64,000 bases of DNA from GCA-2711565 sp963664245 (GCA_963664245.1 OY760934.1:1240001-1304000), one strand, 5' to 3'; positions 19,801 to 28,154 are shown, counted from the first letter of the stretch. Made by a program: numbers and translations. The notes: generated from the letters alone by a model not told the origin.

Positions 19801-20017
19801 CATTAATACTTCTGGGACAACCTTGGTGGTATTGTTAACCATCTTTATTTTCGGTGGCGAAATCATCCGAGGATTTACTTTCGCCTTGTTGGTTGGGGTA
19901 TTTATTGGTACGTATTCATCATTGTTTACAGCTGCCCCTATTGCCTTTGATTTAATCGGAGAAAAATCAAAAGCCAAAATCGCGAAAGCACCAAAAGAAG
20001 ACAAAAAGAAAAAATAA
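16871..20017 (+). CDS. secDF: Fused protein translocase subunit SecDF
   Basis: Proton-driven membrane accessory of SecYEG that pulls secreted proteins across the inner membrane. The 1048 residues join SecD (to about residue 700) and SecF in one chain, the normal Bacteroidota form. SecD shows GLDLKGGMNVTLEV near the first membrane segment and GMAVDANVIIYERIKEE (D610) in the translocation core; SecF shows GYSINDTVIIFDRIRE (D942). Each half has six membrane segments. A Lys/Glu-rich low-complexity insert at about residues 295-320 interrupts the SecD periplasmic domain. It has its own promoter upstream and a strong terminator downstream. Confidence 0.97.
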   Translation: MQNRGAIRFFAIAFALVCLFQLSFTYFTYKVNKDAAEYAHSPATEKLAKELAKGDALLEGKYYDSISIKKEAYYLDSMANEEIYNILIKKYTFNDCKEREINLGLDLKGGMNVTLEVKVADIVRALSGNSKDPVFLQALKMAHEKQKDSQADFITLFGESFEEIDPNAKLAAIFTIVELKDKIQYNSTNDDVLAVIREETDGAIDRAFNILNTRVNQFGVAQPNIQRIAGTGRILVELPGIKDADRVRKLLQGTAKLEFWETYEFTELADYFADANRKLADEAKRDAEILKGSVTENTQDKKETATKEEKNKEDKDVAELIEQIESDSTQLPQDKGKQLEEYTKNNPLYAYLNPSYYQQSGQYLPAGGATVGMAMIKDTARVNYMLKKTKNIFPRNLKLAWAVKAEDERNPEYLQLIALKVTSRDGSAPLEGDAVVNARQDYSPTGEVTVSIRMNSDGAKIWRRMTGENVNKQLAIVLDNYVYSHPVVRGEIPGGSTEISGGNMTLEEAKDLANILKAGKLPAPASIVEEAVVGPSLGHEAINAGMWSFIIAFILVLVYMVIYYNRGGWVADLALITNVFFLFGVLASLGAVLTLPGVAGIVLTLGMAVDANVIIYERIKEEVRAGKGIRLAISDGYKNAYSAIIDGNVTTLLTGVVLYIFGSGPVQGFATTLIIGILSSLFTAIFISRLIFTNLMNRNKTVNFANKVTANSLSNTKFDFLKKRKIAYTFSSIIIIIGIASLVTQGLNFGVDFSGGRTYLVRFDQDVTVNDIREALSVEFENATPEVKTFGPNRQVKITTKYMIDDDSDQVDGIIQNKLFTALKHFYLDQSITYSNFSTDVETEDKLVGILSSQKVGPTIADDIRNKSAMAILFALIVIFIYIAARFNKWQFGLAGVAALFHDSLITISLFSLFYTILPFNMEVDQAFIAAILTIIGYSINDTVIIFDRIREFTGLYPKKDLRTNVNDALNSTLARTINTSGTTLVVLLTIFIFGGEIIRGFTFALLVGVFIGTYSSLFTAAPIAFDLIGEKSKAKIAKAPKEDKKKK

Positions 20018-20040
20018 TTTTTAAAATACATTCAATTTGA

Positions 20041-20073
20041 AGAAGCTGTCTGAACGGGCAGCTTCTTTTTTTT
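20041..20073 (+). terminator. Rho-independent terminator of secDF
   Basis: AGAAGCTG at 20041-20048 pairs with CAGCTTCT at 20059-20066, extended inward by a G-U pair, followed directly by eight T. It is a strong intrinsic terminator that separates secDF from tatA. Confidence 0.9.
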
Positions 20074-20075
20074 AC

Positions 20076-20083
20076 TATTTTTG
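20076..20083 (+). promoter_or_regulatory. -7 box of the tatA promoter
   Basis: TATTTTTG matches TAnnTTTG and lies 18 bases upstream of the tatA start. Its -33 region would fall inside the secDF terminator hairpin, so the two signals overlap. Confidence 0.5.
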
Positions 20084-20101
20084 TTCATCTAATAAAAAAT
20101 T

Positions 20102-20359
20102 ATGGGTTTCTATCTTTTACTTTTTGGTATCAGCGAGTTTGAGTTCATCATTATCCTGGCGGTACTTGTAGTGGTTTTAGGGCCGAAGAAACTACCCGAA
20201 ATAGCCAGGACCATCGGACGTGCCGTTAATGAAATGAGACGAGCCACCACCGATATCAAACGGGAAATCAATTCGGAAATCCGTAAAGTCGACATTGAAA
20301 AAGATATAACGAACCCCAAACCCGCCAAAGAAAAAAAACCTCCCAAAGAGGACAAATAA
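20102..20359 (+). CDS. tatA: Twin-arginine translocase subunit TatA/TatB family
   Basis: Small inner-membrane subunit that helps form the Tat channel for folded proteins. The 85 residues have one short N-terminal membrane helix (about residues 11-26), the hinge GPKKLPEIARTIGRAV, an amphipathic helix and a charged Lys/Pro-rich tail. The conserved Phe-Gly before the amphipathic helix of most TatA proteins is replaced by Leu-Gly, as in TatB-like or dual-function members, so the A/B assignment is open. No tatC is in the window. Its position between secDF and the OmpA-family gene groups export and envelope genes. Confidence 0.88.
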   Translation: MGFYLLLFGISEFEFIIILAVLVVVLGPKKLPEIARTIGRAVNEMRRATTDIKREINSEIRKVDIEKDITNPKPAKEKKPPKEDK

Positions 20360-20408
20360 ATTCAGGGTTTTTTCGTTTAAACCATAAGCTTTCACCGAAT
20401 ATTAAACA

Positions 20409-22862
20409 ATGAAACTTACACAACCTTCGATATTCATCATTATTTTGGGATTACTTCTTCAAACTTCCGCCTTTGCCAAAAGCAAAACTTTTAAGGCCGA
20501 TAAAGCATTTGAAAACCACAAATACACCGTGGCCGCCGAGCTTTACAACCGAGCCCTTAAAAGGACCAAAGATAAAGAAGAACGCAACCTGATTAATTTC
20601 CGCATGGCCGAGTGTTACCGCTTTACCAACAATTACCGCCGTTCCATGAACCAATATAAACGGCTGATCCGTTACAATTACCAGGAAAAAGAACCGCTGA
20701 TTCTGCTTTATTATGCCGATGCCTTGAAAGCCATGGAAGAATACCCCGAAGCACTGGTTCAATACAAAGCCTACCAGGCATTGATGCCCGAAGACAAACG
20801 AGCCGAAAACGGAATACTGATTTGCGAAAGTATTCAATCGTGGATTGAGAACCCCACCAAACACCAAATTACAAACCTCGAAAAAATCAACTCCCGGGCA
20901 TCCGATTTTTCCCCGGCTTATGGCGGGCGAACCTACAACACCATTATTTTTACGTCCACCCGCAAAGAAGCTACCGGCAAGGTAAAAGACGAATGGACCG
21001 ATCAGGAGTTCAGCGATTTGTTTATTAGCCGGGCCGACCGTCAGGGCAACTGGAGCAAACCCACCCTACTCGACAATGAAGATGCCAGCATTGAAAGCGA
21101 CAACACCATCAACACGGCAGCAAATGAAGGCACGCCCTTTATGAACAAAAACTTCACCCAAATGTATTTTACCCGCTGTCCCAACACGGTAAAAAAAGAA
21201 TCGGGCTGCCAGGTCTATACTTCTAAACGGGTGAACCGTAGTTGGTCGCGGCCACAACTCTTAATGCTGGGCAGGGATACCGCTTTGGCAGTGGGTCACC
21301 CCACCCTCAGCAGCGACGAAAAAATTATTTTCTTTTCGGCTGAACGCCCTGGAGGAAAAGGAGGAAAAGACCTCTGGATGGCCACCCGTACAAGCCGCAC
21401 TTCGGCTTTTGGCAGTCCACAAAATTTAGGGAAACTGATTAACACTCCCGGCGACGAAATGTTTCCTTTCTTGAGAAACGACACCCTCTTGTATTTTTCT
21501 TCCAACGGGCACATCAGCATGGGCGGACTCGATTTGTTTGTGTCACGGATGGATGGAGACGGCAACTGGAGCCAGCCCCAAAACCTGAAATCGCCCATGA
21601 ACTCAAGCCACGACGATTTCGGCATTGTTTTTCACGATAAAAAAGAAGAAGGCTATTTTAGCTCGAACCGGAAAGGAGCCAAAGACGATGATATTTATTT
21701 TTTCCAGATTCCCGCAGTAGAATTCACCCTGAAAGGAGAAGTTAAAAACCGTGAAACCAACCGTCCGTTAAACGAGGTAAGGGTTAGCTTGCACGGAAAC
21801 GATGGGAGCATGGCCAGTGTAAGAACCGACGAAAACGGCGAATATCGTTTCGAACCCAACCAATTGGCAAAAAATATTGAGTACGATATAACACTTAGCA
21901 TCGACAATTATTTTAATGCAACCGATGAATTCAACACTTTGGGCTACGAGGTCAGCCACGATTTCACCAAAAATTTTATGCTTCAACCCATTCCGAAAGA
22001 ACCCATTGTTTTGCCTGATATTTTGTATGATTTCGGTAAATGGGAGCTCAAGCCACAATACCGCGACAGCTTGCAGGGGCTGATAAAAACCCTGGAAGAA
22101 AATCCAAAACTGGTCATCGAACTTGCTTCGCATACCGACTCAAGGGACACAGAAGAACGCAACCAGGTTCTTTCACAACGCCGTGCAGCGTCGGTAGTCG
22201 AATATCTGATCCTTCGCGGGGTTCACCCGAAACGCTTAGTTCCTAAAGGCTATGGCGAAAGCCAGCCCCGTGAAATAAAAAACAGGTTTAACCGTGGCGG
22301 TTTGAACCTGAAAGCAAGAACCATATTGGATGAAGAATTTATTTCAAAACTAGATAAGGAAGCTTATCAGGAAGTGGCCCATCAACTGAACCGGAGAACG
22401 GAATTCAAAGTGCTTCGCTCCGATTTTGACCCACATGCCGAGTTCTTGGAAGAAGGTGATTCTGCTTCTCTGGGAAGCAAACCCAAACGCAGGGTTCTTC
22501 CGTTCGTCAAAGAAGACGGGGAAATAAAAGCCAATTGTACGCTCAACGGTCACGATTTCACCTTTGTTTACCAAGAAGATACCGAGGCCGAAATTCCGCT
22601 TCGTGAAGCCCTGAAATTGTTAAACTCGGGAGCCATCACCAAAGAAGATTTCATAAACGACGAAGACCTGCAACACGGAACCATCAGGAACGGGGCAGAG
22701 TTCTACATCAAAGAATTAATCATTGCCGGGAAACCGGTTCGCAACCTGACCATCAAAGTAAACAACCGCCTGAAAGGGAAATTAATTATTGGCGAATCAA
22801 CGCTTATTATGTTTGGATTGTTTAATTTTGACGATGAAAAGAAAGTCGTAATATTCAGATAA
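20409..22862 (+). CDS. PD40-OmpA family envelope protein with degenerate retropepsin-like C-terminal domain
   Basis: 817-residue exported protein, probably anchored to peptidoglycan or the outer membrane. In order: signal peptide (residues 1-23); helical TPR-like repeats (about 25-150); WD40-like PD40 beta-propeller repeats (about 165-430); a carboxypeptidase-regulatory-like beta domain (about 438-525); an OmpA peptidoglycan-binding domain (about 535-650, DFGKWELKP at 541 and ELASHTDSR). From about residue 700 it resembles clan AA retropepsin-like domains (LNGHDFTF, then REALKLLNSGAITKEDF, then LIIGESTLIMFG), but the catalytic DTGA motif reads DTEA (D724-A727), so it is probably not an active protease. 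The stop is 1 base before purM. The first four parts are common in Bacteroidota gliding and secretion proteins; the tail is unusual. Confidence 0.88.
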   Translation: MKLTQPSIFIIILGLLLQTSAFAKSKTFKADKAFENHKYTVAAELYNRALKRTKDKEERNLINFRMAECYRFTNNYRRSMNQYKRLIRYNYQEKEPLILLYYADALKAMEEYPEALVQYKAYQALMPEDKRAENGILICESIQSWIENPTKHQITNLEKINSRASDFSPAYGGRTYNTIIFTSTRKEATGKVKDEWTDQEFSDLFISRADRQGNWSKPTLLDNEDASIESDNTINTAANEGTPFMNKNFTQMYFTRCPNTVKKESGCQVYTSKRVNRSWSRPQLLMLGRDTALAVGHPTLSSDEKIIFFSAERPGGKGGKDLWMATRTSRTSAFGSPQNLGKLINTPGDEMFPFLRNDTLLYFSSNGHISMGGLDLFVSRMDGDGNWSQPQNLKSPMNSSHDDFGIVFHDKKEEGYFSSNRKGAKDDDIYFFQIPAVEFTLKGEVKNRETNRPLNEVRVSLHGNDGSMASVRTDENGEYRFEPNQLAKNIEYDITLSIDNYFNATDEFNTLGYEVSHDFTKNFMLQPIPKEPIVLPDILYDFGKWELKPQYRDSLQGLIKTLEENPKLVIELASHTDSRDTEERNQVLSQRRAASVVEYLILRGVHPKRLVPKGYGESQPREIKNRFNRGGLNLKARTILDEEFISKLDKEAYQEVAHQLNRRTEFKVLRSDFDPHAEFLEEGDSASLGSKPKRRVLPFVKEDGEIKANCTLNGHDFTFVYQEDTEAEIPLREALKLLNSGAITKEDFINDEDLQHGTIRNGAEFYIKELIIAGKPVRNLTIKVNNRLKGKLIIGESTLIMFGLFNFDDEKKVVIFR

Positions 22863-22863
22863 A

Positions 22864-24033
22864 ATGCCGATAGAATCAAGATACCAGCAACGAGGAGTTT
22901 CCGCAGGAAAAGAAGACGTACACAACGCTATAAAAAACATTGACAAAGGACTGTATCCGAAAGCTTTTTGCAAAATCATCCCCGACATTATCGGCGGCAA
23001 TGAAGCCTATTGCAACATCATGCATGCCGACGGTGCCGGAACCAAATCTTCGCTAGCTTATTTATACTGGAAAGAAACCGGCGATATTTCCGTTTGGAAA
23101 GGCATTGCCCAGGATGCCATCGTGATGAATCTGGACGATTTGCTATGCGTTGGGGTTACCGACAACATCCTGCTTTCTTCAACCATTGGGCGTAACAAAC
23201 AGCTTATTCCCGGCGAAGTAATTGCCGCCATTATCAACGGAACCGAAGAATTTCTAGCCGAAATGCGCGAACACGGCATCGGCATTTATTCAACCGGAGG
23301 TGAAACCGCCGATGTGGGTGATTTGGTTCGAACCATTATTGTTGATTCTACGGTTACCGCCCGCATGAAACGGGAAGAGGTAATTTCCAATCACAACATC
23401 CAGGCCGGGGATGTGATTGTTGGCTTGACATCTTACGGACAAGCTACTTACGAGACCGAATACAACGGCGGTATGGGCAGCAACGGTTTGACTTCTGCCC
23501 GTCACGATGTGTTTGCCAAATACATTGCCGAAAAATACCCGGAAAGTTTTGACCCGGAAATCCCGAATGAGCTGGTCTATTCGGGCAAACTGAGACTAAA
23601 CGATGCAACCGAAATTGAAGGTGTAGATGCTGGAAAAATGGTGCTCTCCCCCACCCGGACGTATGCCCCCGTAATCAAGAAAATGTTGGAAGCTTACCGT
23701 TCGCAAATTCACGGAATGGTTCATTGCAGCGGCGGAGCGCAAACCAAGGTTTTGCATTTTGTGGATGAACTGCACGTGATTAAAGACAATTTGTTTCCGA
23801 TTCCTCCACTGTTTAAAATGATACACGAGCAATCACAAACGCCCTGGGCCGAGATGTACAAAGTATTTAACATGGGTCACCGCATGGAACTTTATGTGCC
23901 CGCAAATATTGCCCCGGATTTAATCCAGATTTCAAAATCTTTTGGCATTGATGCTCAAATCATCGGACATTGCGAAAAAGCTGAAAAGAAAACCCTGACT
24001 ATTTCATCTAAGTTTGGGACGTTTGAATACTAA
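22864..24033 (+). CDS. purM: Phosphoribosylformylglycinamidine cyclo-ligase (AIR synthetase)
   Basis: Fifth step of purine synthesis: ATP-dependent ring closure of FGAM to AIR in the cytosol. The 389 residues are somewhat longer than the E. coli enzyme (345), as usual in Bacteroidota. Visible features include MHADGAGTKSSLAY (ATP loop), DLLCVGVTDN, STGGETADVGD and MVHCSGGAQTKV near the C-terminal nucleotide site. It begins 1 base after the OmpA-family gene, so it is probably co-transcribed with it, an odd pairing. A dispersed palindrome (24046-24120) follows and then prfA with its own promoter. Confidence 0.95.
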   Translation: MPIESRYQQRGVSAGKEDVHNAIKNIDKGLYPKAFCKIIPDIIGGNEAYCNIMHADGAGTKSSLAYLYWKETGDISVWKGIAQDAIVMNLDDLLCVGVTDNILLSSTIGRNKQLIPGEVIAAIINGTEEFLAEMREHGIGIYSTGGETADVGDLVRTIIVDSTVTARMKREEVISNHNIQAGDVIVGLTSYGQATYETEYNGGMGSNGLTSARHDVFAKYIAEKYPESFDPEIPNELVYSGKLRLNDATEIEGVDAGKMVLSPTRTYAPVIKKMLEAYRSQIHGMVHCSGGAQTKVLHFVDELHVIKDNLFPIPPLFKMIHEQSQTPWAEMYKVFNMGHRMELYVPANIAPDLIQISKSFGIDAQIIGHCEKAEKKTLTISSKFGTFEY

Positions 24034-24045
24034 AATGTCCGAACT

Positions 24046-24120
24046 GTCATTCCGAACTTGTTTCGGGATCTAATAGCAAGCAACAAGACTCTGAATAATG
24101 TTCTGCATTTTCAGAATGAC
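24046..24120. repeat. REP-like inverted pair downstream of purM
   Basis: Begins GTCATTCCGAACTTG and ends TTCAGAATGAC, with each half forming its own small hairpin (for example CCGAACTTGTTTCGG). This is a divergent member of the same family as 39510, 42645 and 46662. It lies between purM and the prfA promoter and may act as a terminator or RNA stability element. Confidence 0.6.
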
Positions 24121-24176
24121 AATAATTTTTTATATCAGCCTAAAACATCTCATTATCTTTCAATCACAAATTTTCG

Positions 24177-24184
24177 TACTTTTG
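24177..24184 (+). promoter_or_regulatory. -7 box of the prfA promoter
   Basis: TACTTTTG matches TAnnTTTG, 19 bases upstream of the prfA ATG. No good TTG is found at the -33 position, so strength is uncertain. Confidence 0.45.
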
Positions 24185-24203
24185 CAAACCAAAATCAGCA
24201 TAC

Positions 24204-25277
24204 ATGTTAGACAAATTACAAGCCATCAAAGAACGCTGGAAAAACATTGCCAAAGAGATGAACAATCCGGAGGTGATGTCGGATATGAAGAATTATGTCA
24301 AGCTCAACAAAGATTATAAAGAGCTGGAACCTATTGTAAAAGCTTACGACAAATACAAAAATGTGCTCGACAATATCGAATCGACCAAAGACATCCTGAA
24401 AAACGAGAAGGATGAAGAATTCCGGGCCATGGCCAAGGAAGAGATGAATGATTTGCTTGAACGCCGCGACGAACTGGAAGAAGAAATCCGCGTGATGTTG
24501 ATCCCGAAAGATCCTCAGGACAGCAAAAATGCCATCCTCGAAATCCGTGCCGGAAGCGGTGGCGACGAGGCCAGTATTTTTGCCGGCGATTTATACCGCA
24601 TGTATCTAAAATTCTGCGAAATCAAAAAATGGAAAGTTGAGCAGGTTGACGCTACCGAAGGAACCGTAGGAGGATACAAAGAGATTATTTTGAACGTAAG
24701 CGGCGAAAACGTTTACGGACAACTGAAATACGAATCGGGCGTACACCGAGTGCAACGTGTTCCCAAAACCGAAACCCAAGGCCGTGTTCATACCTCGGCA
24801 GCATCGGTGGTGGTACTTCCCGAAGCCGAAGAATTTGATGTGGAGCTGAAAGACGCCGATATTAAAAAAGATACGTTTTGTAGTTCGGGGCCCGGCGGAC
24901 AATCGGTAAACACCACCTACTCGGCGGTTCGTTTAACACACATCCCAACCGGGATCGTAGCTACCTGCCAGGATCAAAAATCGCAAATTAAAAACCTGGC
25001 AAAAGCAATGGCAGTACTTCGTACACGTATCTACGAGATGGAGTATAAAAAATACCTGGAAGAAGTAACTTCCAAACGTAAAACCATGGTTTCTACCGGC
25101 GACCGCTCGGCAAAGATACGCACCTATAACTGGCCGCAGGGCCGGGTTACCGACCACCGTATCGGGCTAACACTTTACAATTTACCAAACATTATTGACG
25201 GCGATATTCAGGAGCTTATCGACAAACTCCAGCTTGCTGAAAATGCCGAACGCCTGAAAGCCGACATTGAAGTTTAA
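24204..25277 (+). CDS. prfA: Peptide chain release factor 1
   Basis: Recognises UAA and UAG in the ribosomal A site and triggers peptide release. The 357 residues match RF1: a helical N-terminal domain, the stop-codon-reading PxT motif PKT (P187-T189), and the peptidyl-transferase GGQ motif in GPGGQSVNTT (G231-Q233), whose Gln is normally methylated. The length and the PxT motif (not SPF) distinguish it from RF2, and there is no programmed frameshift. It begins an operon with a CDF transporter (2-base gap) and pyrF (2-base gap). Confidence 0.97.
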   Translation: MLDKLQAIKERWKNIAKEMNNPEVMSDMKNYVKLNKDYKELEPIVKAYDKYKNVLDNIESTKDILKNEKDEEFRAMAKEEMNDLLERRDELEEEIRVMLIPKDPQDSKNAILEIRAGSGGDEASIFAGDLYRMYLKFCEIKKWKVEQVDATEGTVGGYKEIILNVSGENVYGQLKYESGVHRVQRVPKTETQGRVHTSAASVVVLPEAEEFDVELKDADIKKDTFCSSGPGGQSVNTTYSAVRLTHIPTGIVATCQDQKSQIKNLAKAMAVLRTRIYEMEYKKYLEEVTSKRKTMVSTGDRSAKIRTYNWPQGRVTDHRIGLTLYNLPNIIDGDIQELIDKLQLAENAERLKADIEV

Positions 25278-25279
25278 AA

Positions 25280-26161
25280 ATGAAAGCGAATAAAAATAGC
25301 AGCAACCGACTGGCTTTTATCGAAGGCTGGCTATCGATTGTAGTTAACTTTATTCTCTTCGGACTAAAATATTGGGCAGGGATTGTCACCGGATCGGTGG
25401 CAATTATTGCCGATGCCTGGCACACCCTAAGTGACTCTATTACCTCAGTAATCGTTATTGTCGGAACCAAAGCTTCCCAGAAACCTGCCGATAAAGAACA
25501 TCCCTTTGGCCACGGACGAGCCGAAATTATTGCCGCCGTGATCATTGGTGTTTTAGTCGCCGTGATCGGCTTTGAATTTGTGCTTGAATCCATCCAAAAA
25601 TTAAAGGGCGGCGAGGCCACTCAATTTGGAACCATTGCTTTAATTGTTACCATCGTTTCTATTCTGACGAAAGAAGCCATGGCACAATTTGCCTTCTGGG
25701 CCGGACGAAAAACAAATTCGCGTTCTTTAAAAGCCGACGGGGTACACCACCGCTCAGATGCCCTTTCTTCCATCATTATTCTCGCGGGTATATTTTTTGG
25801 CCCTTATTTCTGGTGGATGGATGGCGTTTTAGGATTGATTGTTGCAGCCCTGTTGTTTTACGCAGCTTACGGCATCCTCAAAGATGCAATCAGTACGCTG
25901 CTGGGCGAAGAGGCAAATGAAGATTTGATTCAACAGATCAGGGAAATTTCCAACAAATGTTGTAGCAATGAACTCAACATGCACCATTTTCATTTGCATC
26001 ATTACGGCAACCACCAGGAACTGACATTTCACATTAAACTGGACGGCGGCATGAACCTCAACGAGGCACACGAGATCGCCACAAAACTTGAAAATAAAAT
26101 CAAAAATAATTTAAATATAACGGCCACCATCCACATGGAGCCACTGAAAAAAACGCATTAA
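25280..26161 (+). CDS. Cation diffusion facilitator (CDF) metal exporter
   Basis: Inner-membrane proton-coupled exporter of divalent metals such as Zn, Fe, Mn or Co. The 293 residues carry six membrane segments and the two halves of the transport site, DAWHTLSD in the second segment (D45, H48, D52) and HHRSDAL in the fifth. The last 80 residues form the cytoplasmic metal-sensing domain, here rich in His (MHHFHLHHYGNHQE), suggesting strong metal binding. His/Asp at the site suggest zinc preference, which is inference. It sits 2 bases from prfA and pyrF on each side, between two unrelated housekeeping genes. Confidence 0.92.
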   Translation: MKANKNSSNRLAFIEGWLSIVVNFILFGLKYWAGIVTGSVAIIADAWHTLSDSITSVIVIVGTKASQKPADKEHPFGHGRAEIIAAVIIGVLVAVIGFEFVLESIQKLKGGEATQFGTIALIVTIVSILTKEAMAQFAFWAGRKTNSRSLKADGVHHRSDALSSIIILAGIFFGPYFWWMDGVLGLIVAALLFYAAYGILKDAISTLLGEEANEDLIQQIREISNKCCSNELNMHHFHLHHYGNHQELTFHIKLDGGMNLNEAHEIATKLENKIKNNLNITATIHMEPLKKTH

Positions 26162-26163
26162 CC

Positions 26164-26991
26164 ATGAACAAACAATCGCTTTTTGAACTGATTAAACAAA
26201 AAAAATCATTTTTGTGTGTAGGATTGGATACGGACATTAACAAAATCCCAAAACATTTACTGGACGAAGACGACCCGATTTTTGAATTCAATAAAGCGAT
26301 TATTGACGCTACTATTGACTACACCATTGCCTACAAACCCAACCTGGCCTTTTACGAAAGCCGTGGTTCGGAAGGCATCCGCAGCCTGGAAAAAACCATT
26401 GCCTATCTTTCTAATTTTAAGAAACAGGTGTTTACCATTGCCGATGCCAAACGCGGCGACATCGGGAATACATCGGCTCAATATGCCAAAACTTTTCTGG
26501 AATGTTACGGCTTCGATTCCATCACCGTTGCGCCATACATGGGCGAAGATTCGGTGAGCCCTTTCCTTTCTGTCGAAAATAAATGGGTGATCCTTCTAGC
26601 TCTGACTTCTAACAAAGGGGCCTTCGATTTTCAGTTAATTGAAAACAAAGAAACCGGGAAACGCCTGTTTGAAGAAGTGCTGACCACTTCCCAAAAATGG
26701 GGAAACGACGAAAACATGATGTATGTGGTTGGGGCCACCAAAGCCGAGATGCTGGCCGACATCCGCAAAATTGTTCCCAATCATTTCTTGCTGGTTCCGG
26801 GTGTTGGAGCGCAAGGCGGAAGTTTACAGGAGGTTGCCAAATACGGCTTGAATAAACAATGTGGATTAATTGTAAATTCTTCAAGAGGGATAATTTATAA
26901 ATCTACCGAAAGAGATTTTGCTGAAGTTGCCGGACAGGAAGCCAAAAAACTTCAGAAAGAAATGGCAGAGATTTTGAAACCGATTTTATAA
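26164..26991 (+). CDS. pyrF: Orotidine 5'-phosphate decarboxylase (type 2)
   Basis: Last step of UMP synthesis: decarboxylates OMP. The 275 residues show the catalytic DxKxxD stretch DAKRGDIGNT (D94, K96), the phosphate-binding LLVPGVGAQGG and NSSRGIIYKS near the end. The length and motifs fit the type 2 subfamily found in Bacteroidota and mycobacteria. It is the last gene of the prfA-CDF-pyrF operon and is followed by a strong hairpin. Confidence 0.96.
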   Translation: MNKQSLFELIKQKKSFLCVGLDTDINKIPKHLLDEDDPIFEFNKAIIDATIDYTIAYKPNLAFYESRGSEGIRSLEKTIAYLSNFKKQVFTIADAKRGDIGNTSAQYAKTFLECYGFDSITVAPYMGEDSVSPFLSVENKWVILLALTSNKGAFDFQLIENKETGKRLFEEVLTTSQKWGNDENMMYVVGATKAEMLADIRKIVPNHFLLVPGVGAQGGSLQEVAKYGLNKQCGLIVNSSRGIIYKSTERDFAEVAGQEAKKLQKEMAEILKPIL

Positions 26992-27004
26992 TAGTCTTTC
27001 ATTA

Positions 27005-27034
27005 ACCAACCCATAATTTAAGCTATGGGTTGGT
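27005..27034. terminator. Strong hairpin between convergent pyrF and lipoprotein genes
   Basis: ACCAACCCATA pairs perfectly with TATGGGTTGGT around an 8-base loop. It lies between two converging genes and probably stops both transcripts, though the T-runs beside it are poor. Confidence 0.65.
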
Positions 27035-27067
27035 CAAATATGGCCTTCTACCGATAGGTGACATATA

Positions 27068-27676
27068 TTACTCCATTACGATATTTAAACGATTAGATCG
27101 TATAAACGAGTATCGCTGATCTGAGTTAATATCTTCAAAAAATATGGTTAATCGAAAATCGAAATTTCCATTATTGAATAATTCATCAAAGCTATAATTC
27201 TGTCTTGCCAATGAAGACCATGGGATATCCCAGCATACAGCAGTAACATCAATTGAAGAATCGTAAGTATCGTTTGCCGGGATATTAATAGTTTTTAAAA
27301 TACGTTGATTCTGTGAGTTATACTTACACCAAAAAAATGAAAAAGCATCAAACTTTGCAGGATCAGTTAAGCCATCAGCCTCATACTTTAACTCCAATAC
27401 TAAATACACCGGTTTCTCAAAATCAACGCCAGATGTATTTTCTATCGAAATATCCAAAACAAAGTCTTCCCCTTGAGTTATGGTAAGATCTTCAGCTGAG
27501 ATTGAAGCATTCAAGTCATATATATTTGTTTGAGCAGCTTCGCTTAATCCCATCATTTTGAGCAATACATCATCTTGATTTATTTTCGGATCATCATCTT
27601 TTGAGCAAGATGTAAAAATCAACAATAGCATTGGCAGGATAATAAATTTCAATTTCTTTAAGGATTCTTTTTTCAT
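27068..27676 (-). CDS. Predicted lipoprotein of unknown function
   Basis: 202 residues with a lipoprotein signal: hydrophobic stretch ending IFTSC (lipid-modified C24) followed by SKDDD, an acidic Bacteroidota-style export signal to the cell surface. The mature part is mostly beta and includes a segment, LTITQGEDFVLDISIENTSG, that looks like an immunoglobulin-like beta sandwich. I recognise no family. The gene is more AT-rich than its neighbours. It stands alone on the minus strand, separated from the cupin gene by about 60 bases. Confidence 0.7.
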   Translation of the reverse strand: MKKESLKKLKFIILPMLLLIFTSCSKDDDPKINQDDVLLKMMGLSEAAQTNIYDLNASISAEDLTITQGEDFVLDISIENTSGVDFEKPVYLVLELKYEADGLTDPAKFDAFSFFWCKYNSQNQRILKTINIPANDTYDSSIDVTAVCWDIPWSSLARQNYSFDELFNNGNFDFRLTIFFEDINSDQRYSFIRSNRLNIVME

Positions 27677-27738
27677 AGGTTAAAGAATTTAAATTCAAAA
27701 AGATGATGAAAAAAAGGGGGAAATGGTTGCGTTGAGAA

Positions 27739-28104
27739 TTAAATTCGTTCCAACTTATCCGTATCCAGCGTTCGCTCATTCCTCAAATTTCCGGTGTTCA
27801 CGTTTTTATTGCCAGTAAAAATCATTAGTTCAACTTCTTTTTCAGCAACCGGACGATGGATAACCCCTTTTTGGACGACCAAAAATTCATTCTCCTGAAG
27901 AATCTCAGAATGATCTTCAAAATCCAATTGTAATCTTCCCTTCACCACAAAAAACATTTCATCTTCATGCTCATGCACGTGAAAAGGGAAGTCTCCTAAA
28001 ATTTTCACTAAACGGATTTGCTGTTGGTTGGGTTCAGCAACTACCCGGGGATTCCAATAGTCGTTGATTAGTTCCAGTTTTTCTTTAATATTAATTGGTT
28101 TCAT
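27739..28104 (-). CDS. Small cupin-domain protein
   Basis: 121-residue single-domain cupin, a beta-barrel fold that often binds a metal. The motif region reads HVHEHEDEMFFVVKGRLQLDF (in two parts, HVHEHEDE with three His and a Glu, then the G-x-hydrophobic turn), so the metal site looks intact. The substrate is unknown; members include isomerases, dioxygenases and simple sugar or mannose-phosphate binders. I use the ATG at 28104 (MKPINIKEKLE), since the upstream in-frame ATG at 28173 overlaps the ilvE end and a terminator and adds residues unlike the family. Confidence 0.8.
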   Translation of the reverse strand: MKPINIKEKLELINDYWNPRVVAEPNQQQIRLVKILGDFPFHVHEHEDEMFFVVKGRLQLDFEDHSEILQENEFLVVQKGVIHRPVAEKEVELMIFTGNKNVNTGNLRNERTLDTDKLERI

Positions 28105-28120
28105 ATAAAGAGGGATAAAA

Positions 28121-28144
28121 AAAGCGACCCTTTTGGATCGCTTT
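28121..28144 (-). terminator. Terminator of ilvE
   Basis: On the minus strand AAAGCGA-(10)-TCGCTTT, with further pairing inside (CC/GG) and a T-rich run after it. It lies just after the ilvE stop codon and before the cupin start. Confidence 0.75.
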
Positions 28145-28154
28145 ATATTTAAAT

